Source of the DNA: Natrarchaeobaculum sulfurireducens
Lineage (GTDB): Archaea; Halobacteriota; Halobacteria; Halobacteriales; Natrialbaceae
Length of the DNA stretch: 64,000 nt
Assembly (NCBI RefSeq): GCF_003430825.1
Contig: NZ_CP024047.1
Span: forward strand, 2,108,001 to 2,172,000
Direction: 5' to 3'
Shown here: positions 28,057 to 37,530 of the stretch, piece after piece
Numbering within the stretch: position 1 is the first letter of the stretch
Layout of the letters: each line of letters begins with the position of its first letter
Program-made: the position numbers and the translations under genes
Notes under the pieces: model-generated
Seen by the model: the letters and a program-made list of their open reading frames with translations, nothing else
The model's database searches: none
Told to the model about the DNA's origin: nothing

Positions 28057-28077
28057 CGACCCCGTCCCAGCGCTGGA

Positions 28078-28896
28078 TCACCGACTGCCACGCAGCGACG
28101 CCAGTGACCAGCGACCGACGAGGTGGCCCGCGAGGACGACGCTAACGTACGCGAGGCCGATCCCCGCGATGACATCGATCACCCAGTGAATGCCGAGATA
28201 CATCGTCGAGATCGCCACCGAGACACCGAGGATCGCGGCCACGACGTTCCAGACCGGATAGACGTCACGCGTCCGCCAGGCGAGGAAAGCGACGGTCGCC
28301 GCGAGCGAGGTGTGCAACGATGGGAAGACGTTCGTGTTCCGGTTGACCTGTCGGGTGAGATGCTGGTACTGTGGGTACGTGTCGTACAGCAGTGCCTCGA
28401 CGAGTTCGGGCATCAGGTTGCGCGGGCCGTAGGCGATCACGAGCGTGTACAGCAAGAGCCCGAGCGCGTAGTTGAGCGTATAGGCAGTCAACAGCTCCCG
28501 GAGCGGCCGGGTGTTCGAGAGCGCGAAGTAAGCGACGACCGGAAACACCAGCATGAAGACGTAGGCGTAGATGTAAATAAACGAAAAGTACGCCGTTAGC
28601 CACGGCGTCGCCTGGTCTTGCAGCCAGAGGATGAACTGCCCCTCGAGGTCGTAGATCGGGTACCAGGTGAATTTCCACCTGATCATCCACGAGAGGTCCG
28701 GGATGACCTCGCGGGCTACGCTGTTTAACAGCAACACGACAGCCAGGAAGATGGTGATCGGCGCGGCTGCTCGCACGCGCTCTCGCCACTCTTTGTGCGT
28801 ATCCCGGAGCCGGTAACGGCCGACGACGACTGCGATGCCGACGATCGTAAACAGGCTGACGACCACCGCCAGCTGGGCCAGGACCTGAACCAACAT
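28078..28896 (-). CDS. Membrane PAP2-family phosphatase / inositolphosphotransferase-like
   Basis: 272 residues from ATG 28896 (MLVQVLAQLAVVV); six or so hydrophobic segments. The PAP2 motifs are VFPSLHTSLA and MYLGIHWVIDV, containing the conserved His residues and Asp. GPRNLMPE lies between TM helices. It resembles the Aur1/Ipt1-like branch and probably acts on a lipid phosphate. The start overlaps the upstream lipoprotein's stop (TGATG). Confidence 0.85.
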   Translation of the reverse strand: MLVQVLAQLAVVVSLFTIVGIAVVVGRYRLRDTHKEWRERVRAAAPITIFLAVVLLLNSVAREVIPDLSWMIRWKFTWYPIYDLEGQFILWLQDQATPWLTAYFSFIYIYAYVFMLVFPVVAYFALSNTRPLRELLTAYTLNYALGLLLYTLVIAYGPRNLMPELVEALLYDTYPQYQHLTRQVNRNTNVFPSLHTSLAATVAFLAWRTRDVYPVWNVVAAILGVSVAISTMYLGIHWVIDVIAGIGLAYVSVVLAGHLVGRWSLASLRGSR

Positions 28897-30668
28897 CAGC
28901 GTCTCACCCGAAGCGTTCCGTCGTCTGCGTACCGATAGCCCGCCTCTTCGAATGCGTCTCGCGCGGCGGCGAAGTCTACCTCTCCGTTGGTCCCCAGAAA
29001 CGGCGTGACCGGGTCCGCACCATCCCACTCGAGTTCCTCGGGCAGCCACTCGTCGCTCACCGGCGCGGCGACGGGCCGAGCGTGGCCGTCGAACACCGTC
29101 TCGACCAACCACGCCTTATCGAGCACCTGCGCTACCGCTCGACGGAAGTTCGGGTTGCTGAAGGGTGCCCGCCGCGCGTTGAACCCGAGGTGGTAGAACG
29201 ACCAGGACTCGGACTGGTGGACGTCGACATCGTCACCCGTCTCCTCGAGGACGTCGTCGACGACGTAGCTCTCGAGTGGAAGGCTCGTGACGTCGGCGTC
29301 GTCGCTCTCGATGAGTTCGATCGCCGAGGTGCTGCGAGGATCGATCTGGAACCGGACGCCAGCGGCCGGCTCTGGGAGGTCGACGGCATCACGGAGCGTG
29401 AAGTGGTCCTCGAAGCGTTCGAACGCGACGTAATCGCGTTCGCTTCGGTCGTCGAACCGGTAGGGGCCACTGCCGACCGGCGGGACATCGTCAGTAACGA
29501 GTGCCTCGGTCGTCCCCTCAGCGATCTGAACACCCGGGACGGTCGCGGCTGCGGCACGCTCGGTCCAGACGTGCGCCGGCAGGATCGGTGCGAGCAGTGC
29601 GCGCTCGGCGACCGCCTCGCTCGCCTCGATCCGTAATTCGAGGTGACGGCCATCCTCGTCGTCGTACGAGACGTCCTCGACGGCCGACACGTGGCCGCGA
29701 TAGAGCGGCGTCGGGGCCGAAAACTCCCGCCGACCGAGTGTCGTGTCAGCGAGCAACTCGTAGGTGAAGGCAACGTCCGCCGCCGTGACCGCCTCGCCGT
29801 CGTGGAACGAACACTCCTCGCGGAGTTCGAGGTCGACCGTCCCATCGTCGATCGTCCAGTCGGCTGCGAGCCAGGGGCTCACCTCGCCGTCAGCGTCGAT
29901 CGTTGCCAGCGAGTCGTAGACGAGCGAGGCGATCGTCCCCTGCTCGCGGTACTCCGCAGAGAGCGGATTCAGGTTCTTCGACACCCTGGCATCGGTGTGT
30001 ACCGCACGGATCACCGCCTCGTCGTCGGCCGCCTCGAGGCCGAGATAGCCGTGACGCGTCGCGAGGTGACCGTCCTCCCAGCCGCCGAACCGGTCGGTCC
30101 GGACGAGTCGGTACTCTTCGGGGACACAGATCGAGACGAACGGCTGTTCGGCGGTGACGGCTTCGAGCGTCTCCGCAATGGCCGTCTCACGCTCGTCGTC
30201 GCCAGCGTCCCGCTGGCTCTCGAGGAGGTCGTCGACCACCGTGTTCGCGAAGCCAAAGGGGTTCTGCCAGCCCGCTTCGTCGGCGTATCGCGAGTGTAGA
30301 CTCTCATAGAGGAAGTCCGGGTCGACATCGCCGGGGTGGCGACCGACGTAGAGGTCGAAGTCGTGGTTGACCAGGATCGTTCGTCTACACTCTTCTTCGG
30401 CTTGCATGTCGATGTCGACGGCGATCCCGACGTCCTCGAGTGCCGACCGAATCGCGCGGGAGAGTTGGATACTTTCCCGGTCGCCGTCGGCCGGCACCGT
30501 CGTAATGGTTACCGAGAGCTGTTCGATCTCGTCGCGATTAACGGCACTACGGACCTGTCTGACGCAGCCGCTGGTCGCGACCGTCAGGCCAACCCCACCC
30601 GCTGCCAGCATGGCGCGACGGCTCGTGTCGAGTCTGTCGCGGCCGCCGTCCGGCACGGATCCGTTCAT
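28896..30668 (-). CDS. Tat lipoprotein, family 5 solute-binding protein with permuted domain order
   Basis: 590 residues. DTSRRAMLAAGG (Tat) and TSGC lipobox. Family 5 peptide/nickel-binding proteins normally begin with a lyYDGL...AxxW...F-DGxxxTAxDV segment and end with a Asp-rich helix preceding the dipeptide lobe's close. Here the end-type segment (PDFLYESLHSRYAD ... ETLEAVTAEQPFVSICVPEEY) comes first at 105-195, and the start-type segment (YDSLATIDADGEVSPWLA ... FHDGEAVTAADVAFTYELL) follows at 245-310. This suggests a circular permutation. No permease or ATPase genes are adjacent; the PAP2 gene is coupled. Confidence 0.8.
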   Translation of the reverse strand: MNGSVPDGGRDRLDTSRRAMLAAGGVGLTVATSGCVRQVRSAVNRDEIEQLSVTITTVPADGDRESIQLSRAIRSALEDVGIAVDIDMQAEEECRRTILVNHDFDLYVGRHPGDVDPDFLYESLHSRYADEAGWQNPFGFANTVVDDLLESQRDAGDDERETAIAETLEAVTAEQPFVSICVPEEYRLVRTDRFGGWEDGHLATRHGYLGLEAADDEAVIRAVHTDARVSKNLNPLSAEYREQGTIASLVYDSLATIDADGEVSPWLAADWTIDDGTVDLELREECSFHDGEAVTAADVAFTYELLADTTLGRREFSAPTPLYRGHVSAVEDVSYDDEDGRHLELRIEASEAVAERALLAPILPAHVWTERAAAATVPGVQIAEGTTEALVTDDVPPVGSGPYRFDDRSERDYVAFERFEDHFTLRDAVDLPEPAAGVRFQIDPRSTSAIELIESDDADVTSLPLESYVVDDVLEETGDDVDVHQSESWSFYHLGFNARRAPFSNPNFRRAVAQVLDKAWLVETVFDGHARPVAAPVSDEWLPEELEWDGADPVTPFLGTNGEVDFAAARDAFEEAGYRYADDGTLRVRR

Positions 30669-30809
30669 CGGTTTCTCGTGTGAATTCAGCCGTGGCAGTA
30701 TAACTGCATTGCGTTATCTCGTCCAACTGGAACGTTCGCGCCGGAACAATGGGGCAACCGGGCGACAGCGGACGAAACACCAATACGTGAACCGACGAAA
30801 CACCTGTAC

Positions 30810-31088
30810 ATGGACGTCGCCGCCGAACGTATCGACCGGCTCGAGGCCCTCGCTCGAGCGGCGACGAAAGCCGGCGAGGAAGGGCGCGCCAGGGAATACG
30901 TCCGGCTCGCACGGCGGATCGCCGAGCGTAATCGGCTCTCGCTTCCGAAATCGTTCAAGCGGTCGACCTGTGACGCCTGCGACGTGTACCTCATTCCAGG
31001 CAACAACGCCCGTATCAGACTCCGGAACGGTCACGTCGTCGTCACCTGCTCTTGTGGCACCCATGCGCGATATCCGTACGACGAGTAG
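30810..31088 (+). CDS. rnp4: Ribonuclease P protein component 4
   Basis: 92 residues. Two N-terminal helices (RIDRLEALARAATKAG; EYVRLARRIAERN) precede a zinc ribbon with CDAC and CSCG ligands. This is the archaeal Rpr2/Rpp21 RNase P subunit that matures tRNA 5' ends. Followed by a YhbY gene, a common archaeal pairing. Confidence 0.92.
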   Translation: MDVAAERIDRLEALARAATKAGEEGRAREYVRLARRIAERNRLSLPKSFKRSTCDACDVYLIPGNNARIRLRNGHVVVTCSCGTHARYPYDE

Positions 31089-31150
31089 CCGAATCAGATT
31101 CTCGGTCCGTTTCGCGAAGATTCAAATCACAGGCCCGGCTATGGCGCGTT

Positions 31151-31399
31151 ATGGATCAACAGGAACTCAAACGCCGTGCACACGACCTCGACGTCACCGT
31201 CTGGGTCGGCAAAAGTGGTATCGACGCCGTTGTCGACGAACTCGACGACCAACTCGCAAACGAAGACCTCGTAAAGGTAAAATTCCTCCGGGCAGCCCGT
31301 GCGGGCAGTTCAACTGACGAGAAGGCGGCTGACCTGGCCGACCGTGTCGACGCCGAACTCATCGAGACTCGTGGACACACAGCCGTGTTCTACCGATGA
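31151..31399 (+). CDS. YhbY-type (CRM domain) RNA-binding protein
   Basis: 82 residues from the ATG at 31151 (MDQQELKRRAHDLDVTVWVG). The GKSGIDAVVDEL and LVKVKFL segments and the C-terminal HTAVFYR fit the CRM domain, associated with pre-50S ribosomes. Its stop overlaps the start of the MscS gene (ATGA). Confidence 0.88.
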   Translation: MDQQELKRRAHDLDVTVWVGKSGIDAVVDELDDQLANEDLVKVKFLRAARAGSSTDEKAADLADRVDAELIETRGHTAVFYR

Positions 31400-32298
31400 C
31401 GCTGCCTCTCGTGGCACTCGAGGCCGGCCCGATCAGAGCCACGCTCGAGCAAGCGGGGCTTCCCGAGCCCGTCGCGACCAGCGCGCAAGGACTTATCCTG
31501 TTCGTCCTCGCTTTCCTTGCCGTCTGGGTGGTCGGGCGAGCAGTCGTCCTCCCGCTCGTGAGCCGCGCACTCGACAGCCGCGAGGTCGATCGACACGCCC
31601 AGGTTCCACTGGTGAAGATCACGCGATTCGGCGTCCTCTTCGTCGCCGTCGCGATCGCGTTTGGCTTCGCCGGCTTCGGCAACTTCCTCGTCTCGATGGC
31701 CGGTATCGCTGCGGCCGGCGCGCTCGCAATCGGGCTGGCCATGCAGAACGTGATCTCGAACTTCGTTTCGGGCGTCTTCATTTACACCGACAAACCGTTC
31801 AAGATCGGCGACTGGATCGAGTGGGACGACCATTCGGGAGTCGTCGAGGACATCAGTTTGCGCGTGACGCGTGTGCGAACGTTCGATAACGAACTGTTGA
31901 CGGTGCCGAACTCTGCACTCACCGAGAGCGTCGTCAAGAACCCGACGGACGCCGACCGGCTTCGCTTGAAGTTCGTCTTCGGGATCGGCTACGGCGACGA
32001 CATCCAGCAGGCAACGGACGTCATCGTCGAGGAGGCCGAACGCCACCCCGACATCCTCGACGATCCCGCTCCGACCGTCCGGCTGACCGAACTCGGCGAC
32101 TCCGACGTCGGCCTTCAGTCGCGGTTCTGGATCGCCGACCCTGGCCGCGCCGACTTCGTCCGGATCAGAGGCGAGTACGTCACCGCCGTCAAACGACGCT
32201 TCGACGAGGAGGGCATCGATATCCCCTACCCCGTCCGAACGCTCGAGGGGGGCCTCGAACTGGCCGAACCCGCGGGCATCACACAGCCCCTCGAATGA
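31396..32298 (+). CDS. MscS-family mechanosensitive channel
   Basis: 300 residues. Three TM helices end in the pore-lining, Gly/Ala-rich TM3 (AGIAAAGALAIGLAMQNVIS). The beta domain (FKIGDWIEWDDHSGVVEDIS) and the alpha/beta C-terminal domain follow. A polar-membrane osmotic safety valve. Translationally coupled to the YhbY gene. Confidence 0.92.
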   Translation: MTLPLVALEAGPIRATLEQAGLPEPVATSAQGLILFVLAFLAVWVVGRAVVLPLVSRALDSREVDRHAQVPLVKITRFGVLFVAVAIAFGFAGFGNFLVSMAGIAAAGALAIGLAMQNVISNFVSGVFIYTDKPFKIGDWIEWDDHSGVVEDISLRVTRVRTFDNELLTVPNSALTESVVKNPTDADRLRLKFVFGIGYGDDIQQATDVIVEEAERHPDILDDPAPTVRLTELGDSDVGLQSRFWIADPGRADFVRIRGEYVTAVKRRFDEEGIDIPYPVRTLEGGLELAEPAGITQPLE

Positions 32299-32365
32299 CC
32301 GATGTCCGGCCGCGTCGACACCCGGCGGCCGACGCTGGCGTCAGCGACTGTCACAGGTGACGCGA

Positions 32366-33163
32366 CTACTCGAGGTCGTCGGCCGTCGCGTTCTCAGGGG
32401 GATCGAACGCGGACGTCCCCTCGTCGACGTCGTTGAAGATCACTGTCTCGAACCGCTCGGTAAACTCGTAGGGCTCCCCGTCGACATCCTCGCTGACAAC
32501 GCGCTCTTTCAGCGGATAGTCGTACTCGGCATCGATCCAGACCGTCTGTTCGGTGACCTCGAGTTCGTCGGCTGGATCGACCGTCTCGAGGGCGTAGACG
32601 AACTCGGTGTCGCCAACGAGGACGGAGACCCCATCAGTGACGGCCTCGTCTTTCGCCGTCACGTCGAGTACGTGGGCCTCGCGGTCGGCAACCGTTTCGG
32701 TGCCGCGATACTCGAGATCGTAGTACTCGAGCCGGTCGGCCGCCACGTCGGCTCGGGCCATGCGTACTGCTTCGCTCTCGTACGACTCGTTAGCCTCGTA
32801 GACGCTCACGGTGTTCGCCGTAGGATCGTACCACCACGAGCCAGCCGCGTTGGAGACGTAGAGAGCCCCCTCGCGGTCGGCTCTCTCTGACTCGAGAACC
32901 TCGCTTCGATACTCTGCGTACGGTCGTTCGGTCACAGCAACGCGTTCGGCTTGTGTTTCATCGCCGGCCGTAACGACGGTCGTCCGCTCGCCCGAGACGG
33001 CTTCGAGGTCCTCGGCGTGGACGAACGCTGCCTCGAAGACCGCTTCGGGATCAGGGTCGTCGGGACCGTCCGTGGACGGAACGGCGGGTGCCTGACAGCC
33101 AGCCACCAGCATGAGAAACGCGACGAGTACGACCCCGGCCGAGACGCGGTGACGGTTCATCAT
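32366..33163 (-). CDS. LolA-like outer-surface lipoprotein
   Basis: 265 residues; signal peptide MMNRHRVSAGVVLVAFLMLVAGC with Sec-type lipobox. The rest is beta-rich with acidic loops, resembling haloarchaeal LolA/outer-membrane-lipoprotein-sorting-like proteins (SSWWYDPTANTVSVYE-like strands and a QTVWIDAEYDYPLKER segment). Ligand unknown. Start could be the second Met. Confidence 0.65.
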   Translation of the reverse strand: MMNRHRVSAGVVLVAFLMLVAGCQAPAVPSTDGPDDPDPEAVFEAAFVHAEDLEAVSGERTTVVTAGDETQAERVAVTERPYAEYRSEVLESERADREGALYVSNAAGSWWYDPTANTVSVYEANESYESEAVRMARADVAADRLEYYDLEYRGTETVADREAHVLDVTAKDEAVTDGVSVLVGDTEFVYALETVDPADELEVTEQTVWIDAEYDYPLKERVVSEDVDGEPYEFTERFETVIFNDVDEGTSAFDPPENATADDLE

Positions 33164-33209
33164 GTAATAGAAGATAAACGACGACTGTATGCTTTACCTT
33201 CCGCGGCGA

Positions 33210-34160
33210 TTACGCGTCAGAACTCGTCGAGACGAGGAAGACGCCTGCAGCCATCACGACGCCGCCAAGGACGAACCGGGAGCCAAGCGACTCGCCGAGC
33301 AGCGTCGCGCCGAGCAACGCCCCGACGAGCGGCTGGGCGAAGAAAAACGCCGAAACGACGGTGGCGTCGACGTATTCCATTCCCTTGTACCAGAGGTACC
33401 AGGCTGCAGCCGTCCCGAGTACGCCGAGATACAACACCGCGACGACCAGTTCCGGCGTCACCACGATCGACCGCAGCGAGGTGCCCGTCGTCACGACCTC
33501 GAGCGGGACGAGTGCCGCGAGCATCGGCACGGCAGCGACACACGAGTACGTCGCCGTCTCGAGCGCCGAGTACCGCTGAACCAGCGGTTTGCCCCAGACG
33601 GTATACAGCGCCCACGTTGCACCTGCAATCACGAGCAAGACGACGCCGGAAGCCGCAGCACCGGCCAGCTCCGAGAGCTGATACTGGCCCGAGAGAACGA
33701 CGACTGTCCCCGCAGTCGCCAGCCCAATGCCGACGAGCAGGCGGCCAGTCAGACGCTCACCAAGCAGCGTGACACCGAGTAAGACCGTGAAGATCGGCGT
33801 CATGACGGTAATGAGCGATCCCTGACTCGCGGTCGTGAGCGCCGTTCCCAGAAACTGCGTCGCTAGCGAGACGGTGACGACGCCGCCGAGGAGCGCGAAT
33901 CCTGCAAGATCGCTCCGAGAGAACGTCCGTCGGGGGTAGAACAGTCGGACGACGGTGAGCAAGACGACGGCGCCGACGGCCACTCGCATGAACGCAAGCG
34001 TAAGCGGCGGCACCGAGTCGAATCCCCACATACTGACGACGTAGAGCCCGCCCCACAGCGCCGCTGCGGCCATCGGAGCCAGCGCGAACAGATACTTCGA
34101 GAACCGTGCCAACACAGTCGGCGTCGAAAGCGACACGCCCGTAGTTCGAGTCACGTACAT
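33210..34160 (-). CDS. EamA-family (DMT superfamily) transporter
   Basis: 316 residues with ten predicted hydrophobic helices in two EamA repeats (first about 10-145, second about 160-305). The second repeat's end reads GALLGATLLGESLGSRFVLGGVVM, a typical DMT exporter signature. Substrate not inferable. Confidence 0.9.
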   Translation of the reverse strand: MYVTRTTGVSLSTPTVLARFSKYLFALAPMAAAALWGGLYVVSMWGFDSVPPLTLAFMRVAVGAVVLLTVVRLFYPRRTFSRSDLAGFALLGGVVTVSLATQFLGTALTTASQGSLITVMTPIFTVLLGVTLLGERLTGRLLVGIGLATAGTVVVLSGQYQLSELAGAAASGVVLLVIAGATWALYTVWGKPLVQRYSALETATYSCVAAVPMLAALVPLEVVTTGTSLRSIVVTPELVVAVLYLGVLGTAAAWYLWYKGMEYVDATVVSAFFFAQPLVGALLGATLLGESLGSRFVLGGVVMAAGVFLVSTSSDA

Positions 34161-34251
34161 CTGTTTCGACCGCCACCCGTTGGCTGCTCTCGTTAGGATG
34201 TTAACCCCCAGTATGCTGGGATAATTGTCCGCGTTAGTATCTTAACCCGTG

Positions 34252-35046
34252 TCAAGCACTCCCGTGACGATCGGGTTCGCGTCGATCTCTCCCACGACGA
34301 CCGGTCTCCCGGCGGGCACCCGGCTGCCGTCCGTCTCCTCTCGGGTCGGCGGACTCCAGGGCGGCCTTCGTCGGCGCGAGCACTTTTCGCTCGGCACGCC
34401 GGAGCGTCTTCGAAACGGCTGCGTCGGAGACCTCGAGCGAGGTAGCGAGATCACCGAGCGTCGTCGACCGTGGGACGGCGTAGTAGCCGTCCTCGACGGC
34501 TCGCCGGAGCGTTCGGCGCTCTGTCGGCGTCAGTTCGCGTACGCCATCGAGGACGGCTGAACCGACGGTTTCTGCCCAGAGTCCCTCGAGAACCGTCTCG
34601 GGATCGAGGCGGCGTCGGTCGTGGAGTTCGTACTCGTCTTCGGTGCGATCGAGCGTCTCGAGCGCCCGATCAGCGGCGGCCTCGTCGTCGAACCCCACTT
34701 CCCACCGTTCGCGTCCGTCGACGTTCTCGAACGGACCCGTGAGGTAGCCATCGTTTTCGACGATCGTTCCCATCGTCTCTGTGGTCCCGAGCGTGAGTCG
34801 CGCTCTGGCGGTCGATCCCGACTTCGCCAGCAGTTCGAACCGTTCCGTTCCCTCGTGTGAACTGAGTATCTCGAGTCCGTCCTCGAGGGCCGTCCGATCT
34901 CGACCCTCGGCGAGCACCCGGAGCTCGAGGCTCGAGCGGTCGTGGTGGTAGTGCCAGTGGGGTGTGACGAACGCAACGTCGTGGGTCCTGCTCGCCGCGC
35001 TCAGCGGACAGTCACACTGGCGAACGGACAGCGAGAGGTTGATCAT
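34252..35046 (-). CDS. HTH-10 (bacterio-opsin activator-like) transcription regulator
   Basis: 264 residues from ATG 35046 (MINLSLSVRQCDCPLSAASR). An N-terminal sensor-like domain precedes the HTH_10 region (LTPTERRTLRRAVEDGYYAV ... DLATSLEVSDAAVSKTLRRAE). The C-terminal tail is Arg/Asp-rich. CDC near the N-terminus may bind metal. Regulon unknown. Confidence 0.85.
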   Translation of the reverse strand: MINLSLSVRQCDCPLSAASRTHDVAFVTPHWHYHHDRSSLELRVLAEGRDRTALEDGLEILSSHEGTERFELLAKSGSTARARLTLGTTETMGTIVENDGYLTGPFENVDGRERWEVGFDDEAAADRALETLDRTEDEYELHDRRRLDPETVLEGLWAETVGSAVLDGVRELTPTERRTLRRAVEDGYYAVPRSTTLGDLATSLEVSDAAVSKTLRRAERKVLAPTKAALESADPRGDGRQPGARRETGRRGRDRREPDRHGSA

Positions 35047-35174
35047 ACGGGAACCTGACGGCCGACGAGTAATCCCCTTGCGATTACGGCGAACGGGTCG
35101 TCGACGTGGCCGGAAGCGATATCCGGATACGACCGTGCGCGAAAGCAGTGGCTGAGTGTCGCTAAAATCGGTAT

Positions 35175-35482
35175 GAATGGTGGATTCCGCGATTGCCCGG
35201 CGTTCCGGCCGGGGGAATCCCGGTTGCCTCCTCCACCCCGCAACCCGTCGAGCGACAGGTGTCCGGCGGTCCACTGCTCGCTTCCGCGCCTGATGGGCTG
35301 TCGCCGATCAACCACGATGGATCGTCCCTGCGGACGGCCACCGTGGACCGCTGTCCCCGACGGACGAGGCTTCTCTGTTGGCTCCCGGGGCCCCGGCCGG
35401 TCTGACCGGACGCCCACGGCATTTGGTCCCCGCTAAAGGCCATACTGCGGGTGACGAGCAGGGCCTAACTGCCCGACCTATC
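35175..35482 (-). ncRNA. SRP RNA (7S RNA)
   Basis: On the minus strand the helix-8 signature TCAGGCGCGGAAGCGAGCAG (35274-35293) matches the SRP54-binding loop with its GGAA tetraloop (compare E. coli UCAGGUCCGGAAGGAAGCAG). It is enclosed by CGACAG...CTGTCG. A 5' Alu-like part with GTCGGGCAGTTAGGCCCTGC follows the promoter. A length near 308 nt fits archaeal 7S RNA. The ends are estimated from the TATA position and the T-run at 35164-35167. Apparent ORFs across it are spurious. Confidence 0.88.
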
Positions 35483-35502
35483 CATCTTCCCGTAGGTGGT
35501 TG

Positions 35503-35513
35503 CAACTTAAGGA
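35503..35513 (-). promoter_or_regulatory. TATA/BRE of the SRP RNA gene
   Basis: On the minus strand GAAAGG-TCCTTAAGTTGC gives a purine BRE and CTTAAG TATA element about 25 bp before the predicted 5' end. Confidence 0.5.
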
Positions 35514-35626
35514 CCTTTCGTCTCCCGAATCGACCGCCGGCAAGCCGTTGGCCTGGTCAACAGCCGGTGGTCCATCGCGTGCGAGAGAGGAAAAGGCCCA
35601 TTAGCCAGCCACCGCATCGACACGAC

Positions 35627-35947
35627 ATGGGACTTGGAAGCACTGCAAAGAAGCTACAGGGACTCTCGGATCGCGCCGAGGCGATGTACAAACAAGTTCA
35701 GGAACTCCAAAAGCGGATCATCCACCTCGAAGAAGAGGTCGACGACACCCACGACACGGTGAAACGACTGGATCACCAGCTCACCGAACAACGGGCGCTT
35801 TTGCTCGCGATCGCCGACGAACTCGACATCGACGGTGAGGAGGTCCTCGCAGAGGCAGCGATCGACGAAGCTGAGCACACGTCCGAAGACGCTGGAGACG
35901 ATACCAGCGACGAGAGTGATTCGAGCGAGACGACTGTGGAACCGTAA
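35627..35947 (+). CDS. Small coiled-coil haloarchaeal protein (DUF5798-like)
   Basis: 106 residues from ATG 35627 (MGLGSTAKKLQGLSDRAEAM). A long heptad coiled coil covers about 8-70 (YKQVQELQKRIIHLEEEVDD), followed by an acidic Ser/Glu tail. The family is common in haloarchaea and uncharacterised. Divergent from SRP RNA. Confidence 0.75.
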   Translation: MGLGSTAKKLQGLSDRAEAMYKQVQELQKRIIHLEEEVDDTHDTVKRLDHQLTEQRALLLAIADELDIDGEEVLAEAAIDEAEHTSEDAGDDTSDESDSSETTVEP

Positions 35948-36029
35948 CCAACCAACCAACTGCGACCTTTTCTCAGCCCGCCGGAGCCAACAGCAAAAGC
36001 TAACAGTAAAGGCAACTTTTGCCAGAACG

Positions 36030-37010
36030 ATGACGACCCACGAGCGACCGTTGGACTCGGTACTCGAGACGATCGGTCGGACGCCGCTCGTCCGGCTGCA
36101 GGACGGTCCCGACGGCGTACGGATCTACGCGAAACTCGAGTCGTTCAATCCCGGAGCGAGCGTGAAAGACCGGATCGGCCGCTACATGGTCGAACGGATG
36201 CTCGAGCGTGGTGACGTGCCGGCCGGTGGAACGATCGTCGAACCGACGGCGGGGAACACCGGAATCGGACTGGCCATCGCAGCCCAACAGCTTGGACTCG
36301 ACGCCATCTTCGTCGTCCCAGAACGGTTCAGCGTCGAGAAACAGCAGCTGATGGCCGCCCTGGGCGCAGACATCATCAACACACCCACCGAGGACGGCAT
36401 GGGACGTGCAATCGAGCGCGCGTACGAACTCGCCGACGAACTCGACGACGCAGTCGTGCCACAACAGTTCTCGAACCCGCTCAACGCCGAAGCCCACTAC
36501 GCGACGACCGGCCCCGAGATCTACGAGGCCCTCGACGGCGAGGTCGGTGCGGTCGTCGCTGGCTGTGGAACTGCAGGGACGCTCATGGGAATCGCTCGGT
36601 ACGCACTCGAGCAAGACCCCGACACTTACGTCGCCGCCGTCGAGCCCGAGGGCTCGCTTTACGGCGAGGTCCTCGGCGCAGCCCGCAAGGAAGACGAGTA
36701 CAAGATCGAGGGAATCGGTACGCACAACCCGTCGACGAACGAGCTCTTCGATCCCGAACTCGTCGACGACGTCTATCCGGTTTCGGACGAGCGAGCCCAC
36801 GACGAACTCAAACACCTCGCGCGAGCAGAGGGACACCTCGTCGCCTCGAGTGCCAGCGCGGCCAGCGTTGCAGCGAAACGCGTCGCCAGCGAGATCGACA
36901 ACGGTGAACTTACGACACCACACGAAACGGTAGTAACGATCTTCCCGGACTCGAGCGAACGATATCTCTCGAAAGGAATCTATGGCTCGTTCGACGAGTG
37001 GAGTTCCTAG
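36030..37010 (+). CDS. PLP-dependent cysteine synthase
   Basis: 326 residues. SFNPGASVKDRIG holds the PLP Lys (about 42), EPTAGNTGIGLA is the substrate loop and GCGTAGTLMG binds PLP phosphate. It condenses O-acetyl- or O-phosphoserine with sulfide, and may alternatively be cystathionine beta-synthase-like. The ATG at 36030 is chosen because upstream frame shadows the preceding gene. Confidence 0.9.
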   Translation: MTTHERPLDSVLETIGRTPLVRLQDGPDGVRIYAKLESFNPGASVKDRIGRYMVERMLERGDVPAGGTIVEPTAGNTGIGLAIAAQQLGLDAIFVVPERFSVEKQQLMAALGADIINTPTEDGMGRAIERAYELADELDDAVVPQQFSNPLNAEAHYATTGPEIYEALDGEVGAVVAGCGTAGTLMGIARYALEQDPDTYVAAVEPEGSLYGEVLGAARKEDEYKIEGIGTHNPSTNELFDPELVDDVYPVSDERAHDELKHLARAEGHLVASSASAASVAAKRVASEIDNGELTTPHETVVTIFPDSSERYLSKGIYGSFDEWSS

Positions 37011-37077
37011 CCAACGAACCGAGAAGACGGTGTCTCACGCAAAATCCCTGTGACGGCGTTCTCCGCCCCGTCGCAGG

Positions 37078-37353
37078 CTACTGGTCGTGATCAGTGGGTT
37101 CGAACGGGGGCTCGTGCTCACCCAGTGACGACATCGGGGAGACGTCCTGCGGTGGCGCGTCTAGCGAGTCGGACGATCGCTCGAGGGCTTGTGCATCGAC
37201 GACCTCGAACGTGTCGTCGCGCTCGACCTCCCAGACCCGGAGAACGAGGTGTGCCTTGCAATGGTGTTCGACCAGTTCCATCCCCGTCTGCCGGTTCCTG
37301 AGCACGAGTTGGCAGGTTCCATTGTTCGAACAGTCCCCGAACTGGTCACACAT
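37078..37353 (-). CDS. Cysteine-rich small hypothetical protein
   Basis: 91 residues starting MCDQFGDCSNNGTCQLVLRN with three Cys then HHCKAH, a possible zinc site, then an acidic tail rich in Pro. Soluble. No family recognised. Confidence 0.6.
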   Translation of the reverse strand: MCDQFGDCSNNGTCQLVLRNRQTGMELVEHHCKAHLVLRVWEVERDDTFEVVDAQALERSSDSLDAPPQDVSPMSSLGEHEPPFEPTDHDQ

Positions 37354-37530
37354 GAATTCTACTCGCCCGTAGACTACTTGCGGGTAAGTCTCTGTCGGTG
37401 GTTACAATGATGCGGTAGGTCTCCATGACGGCTGTCGCGATCGGAAACGACAATTGCGCTCGAGCCCGTTTTCGGGTTTTCGGCTCGTCTCCGGATTGAC
37501 TCGACCCCTCGCTCGGCACCCGACCGGACC

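Noticed and set aside
35162-35443. ORFs over 35.16-35.5 kb on both strands
   Set aside because: Region is SRP RNA; ORFs arise from GC-rich structured RNA.
35175-35482. RNase P RNA
   Set aside because: Lacks the GAGGAAAGUCC-type conserved regions, whereas the SRP helix-8 signature is clear.
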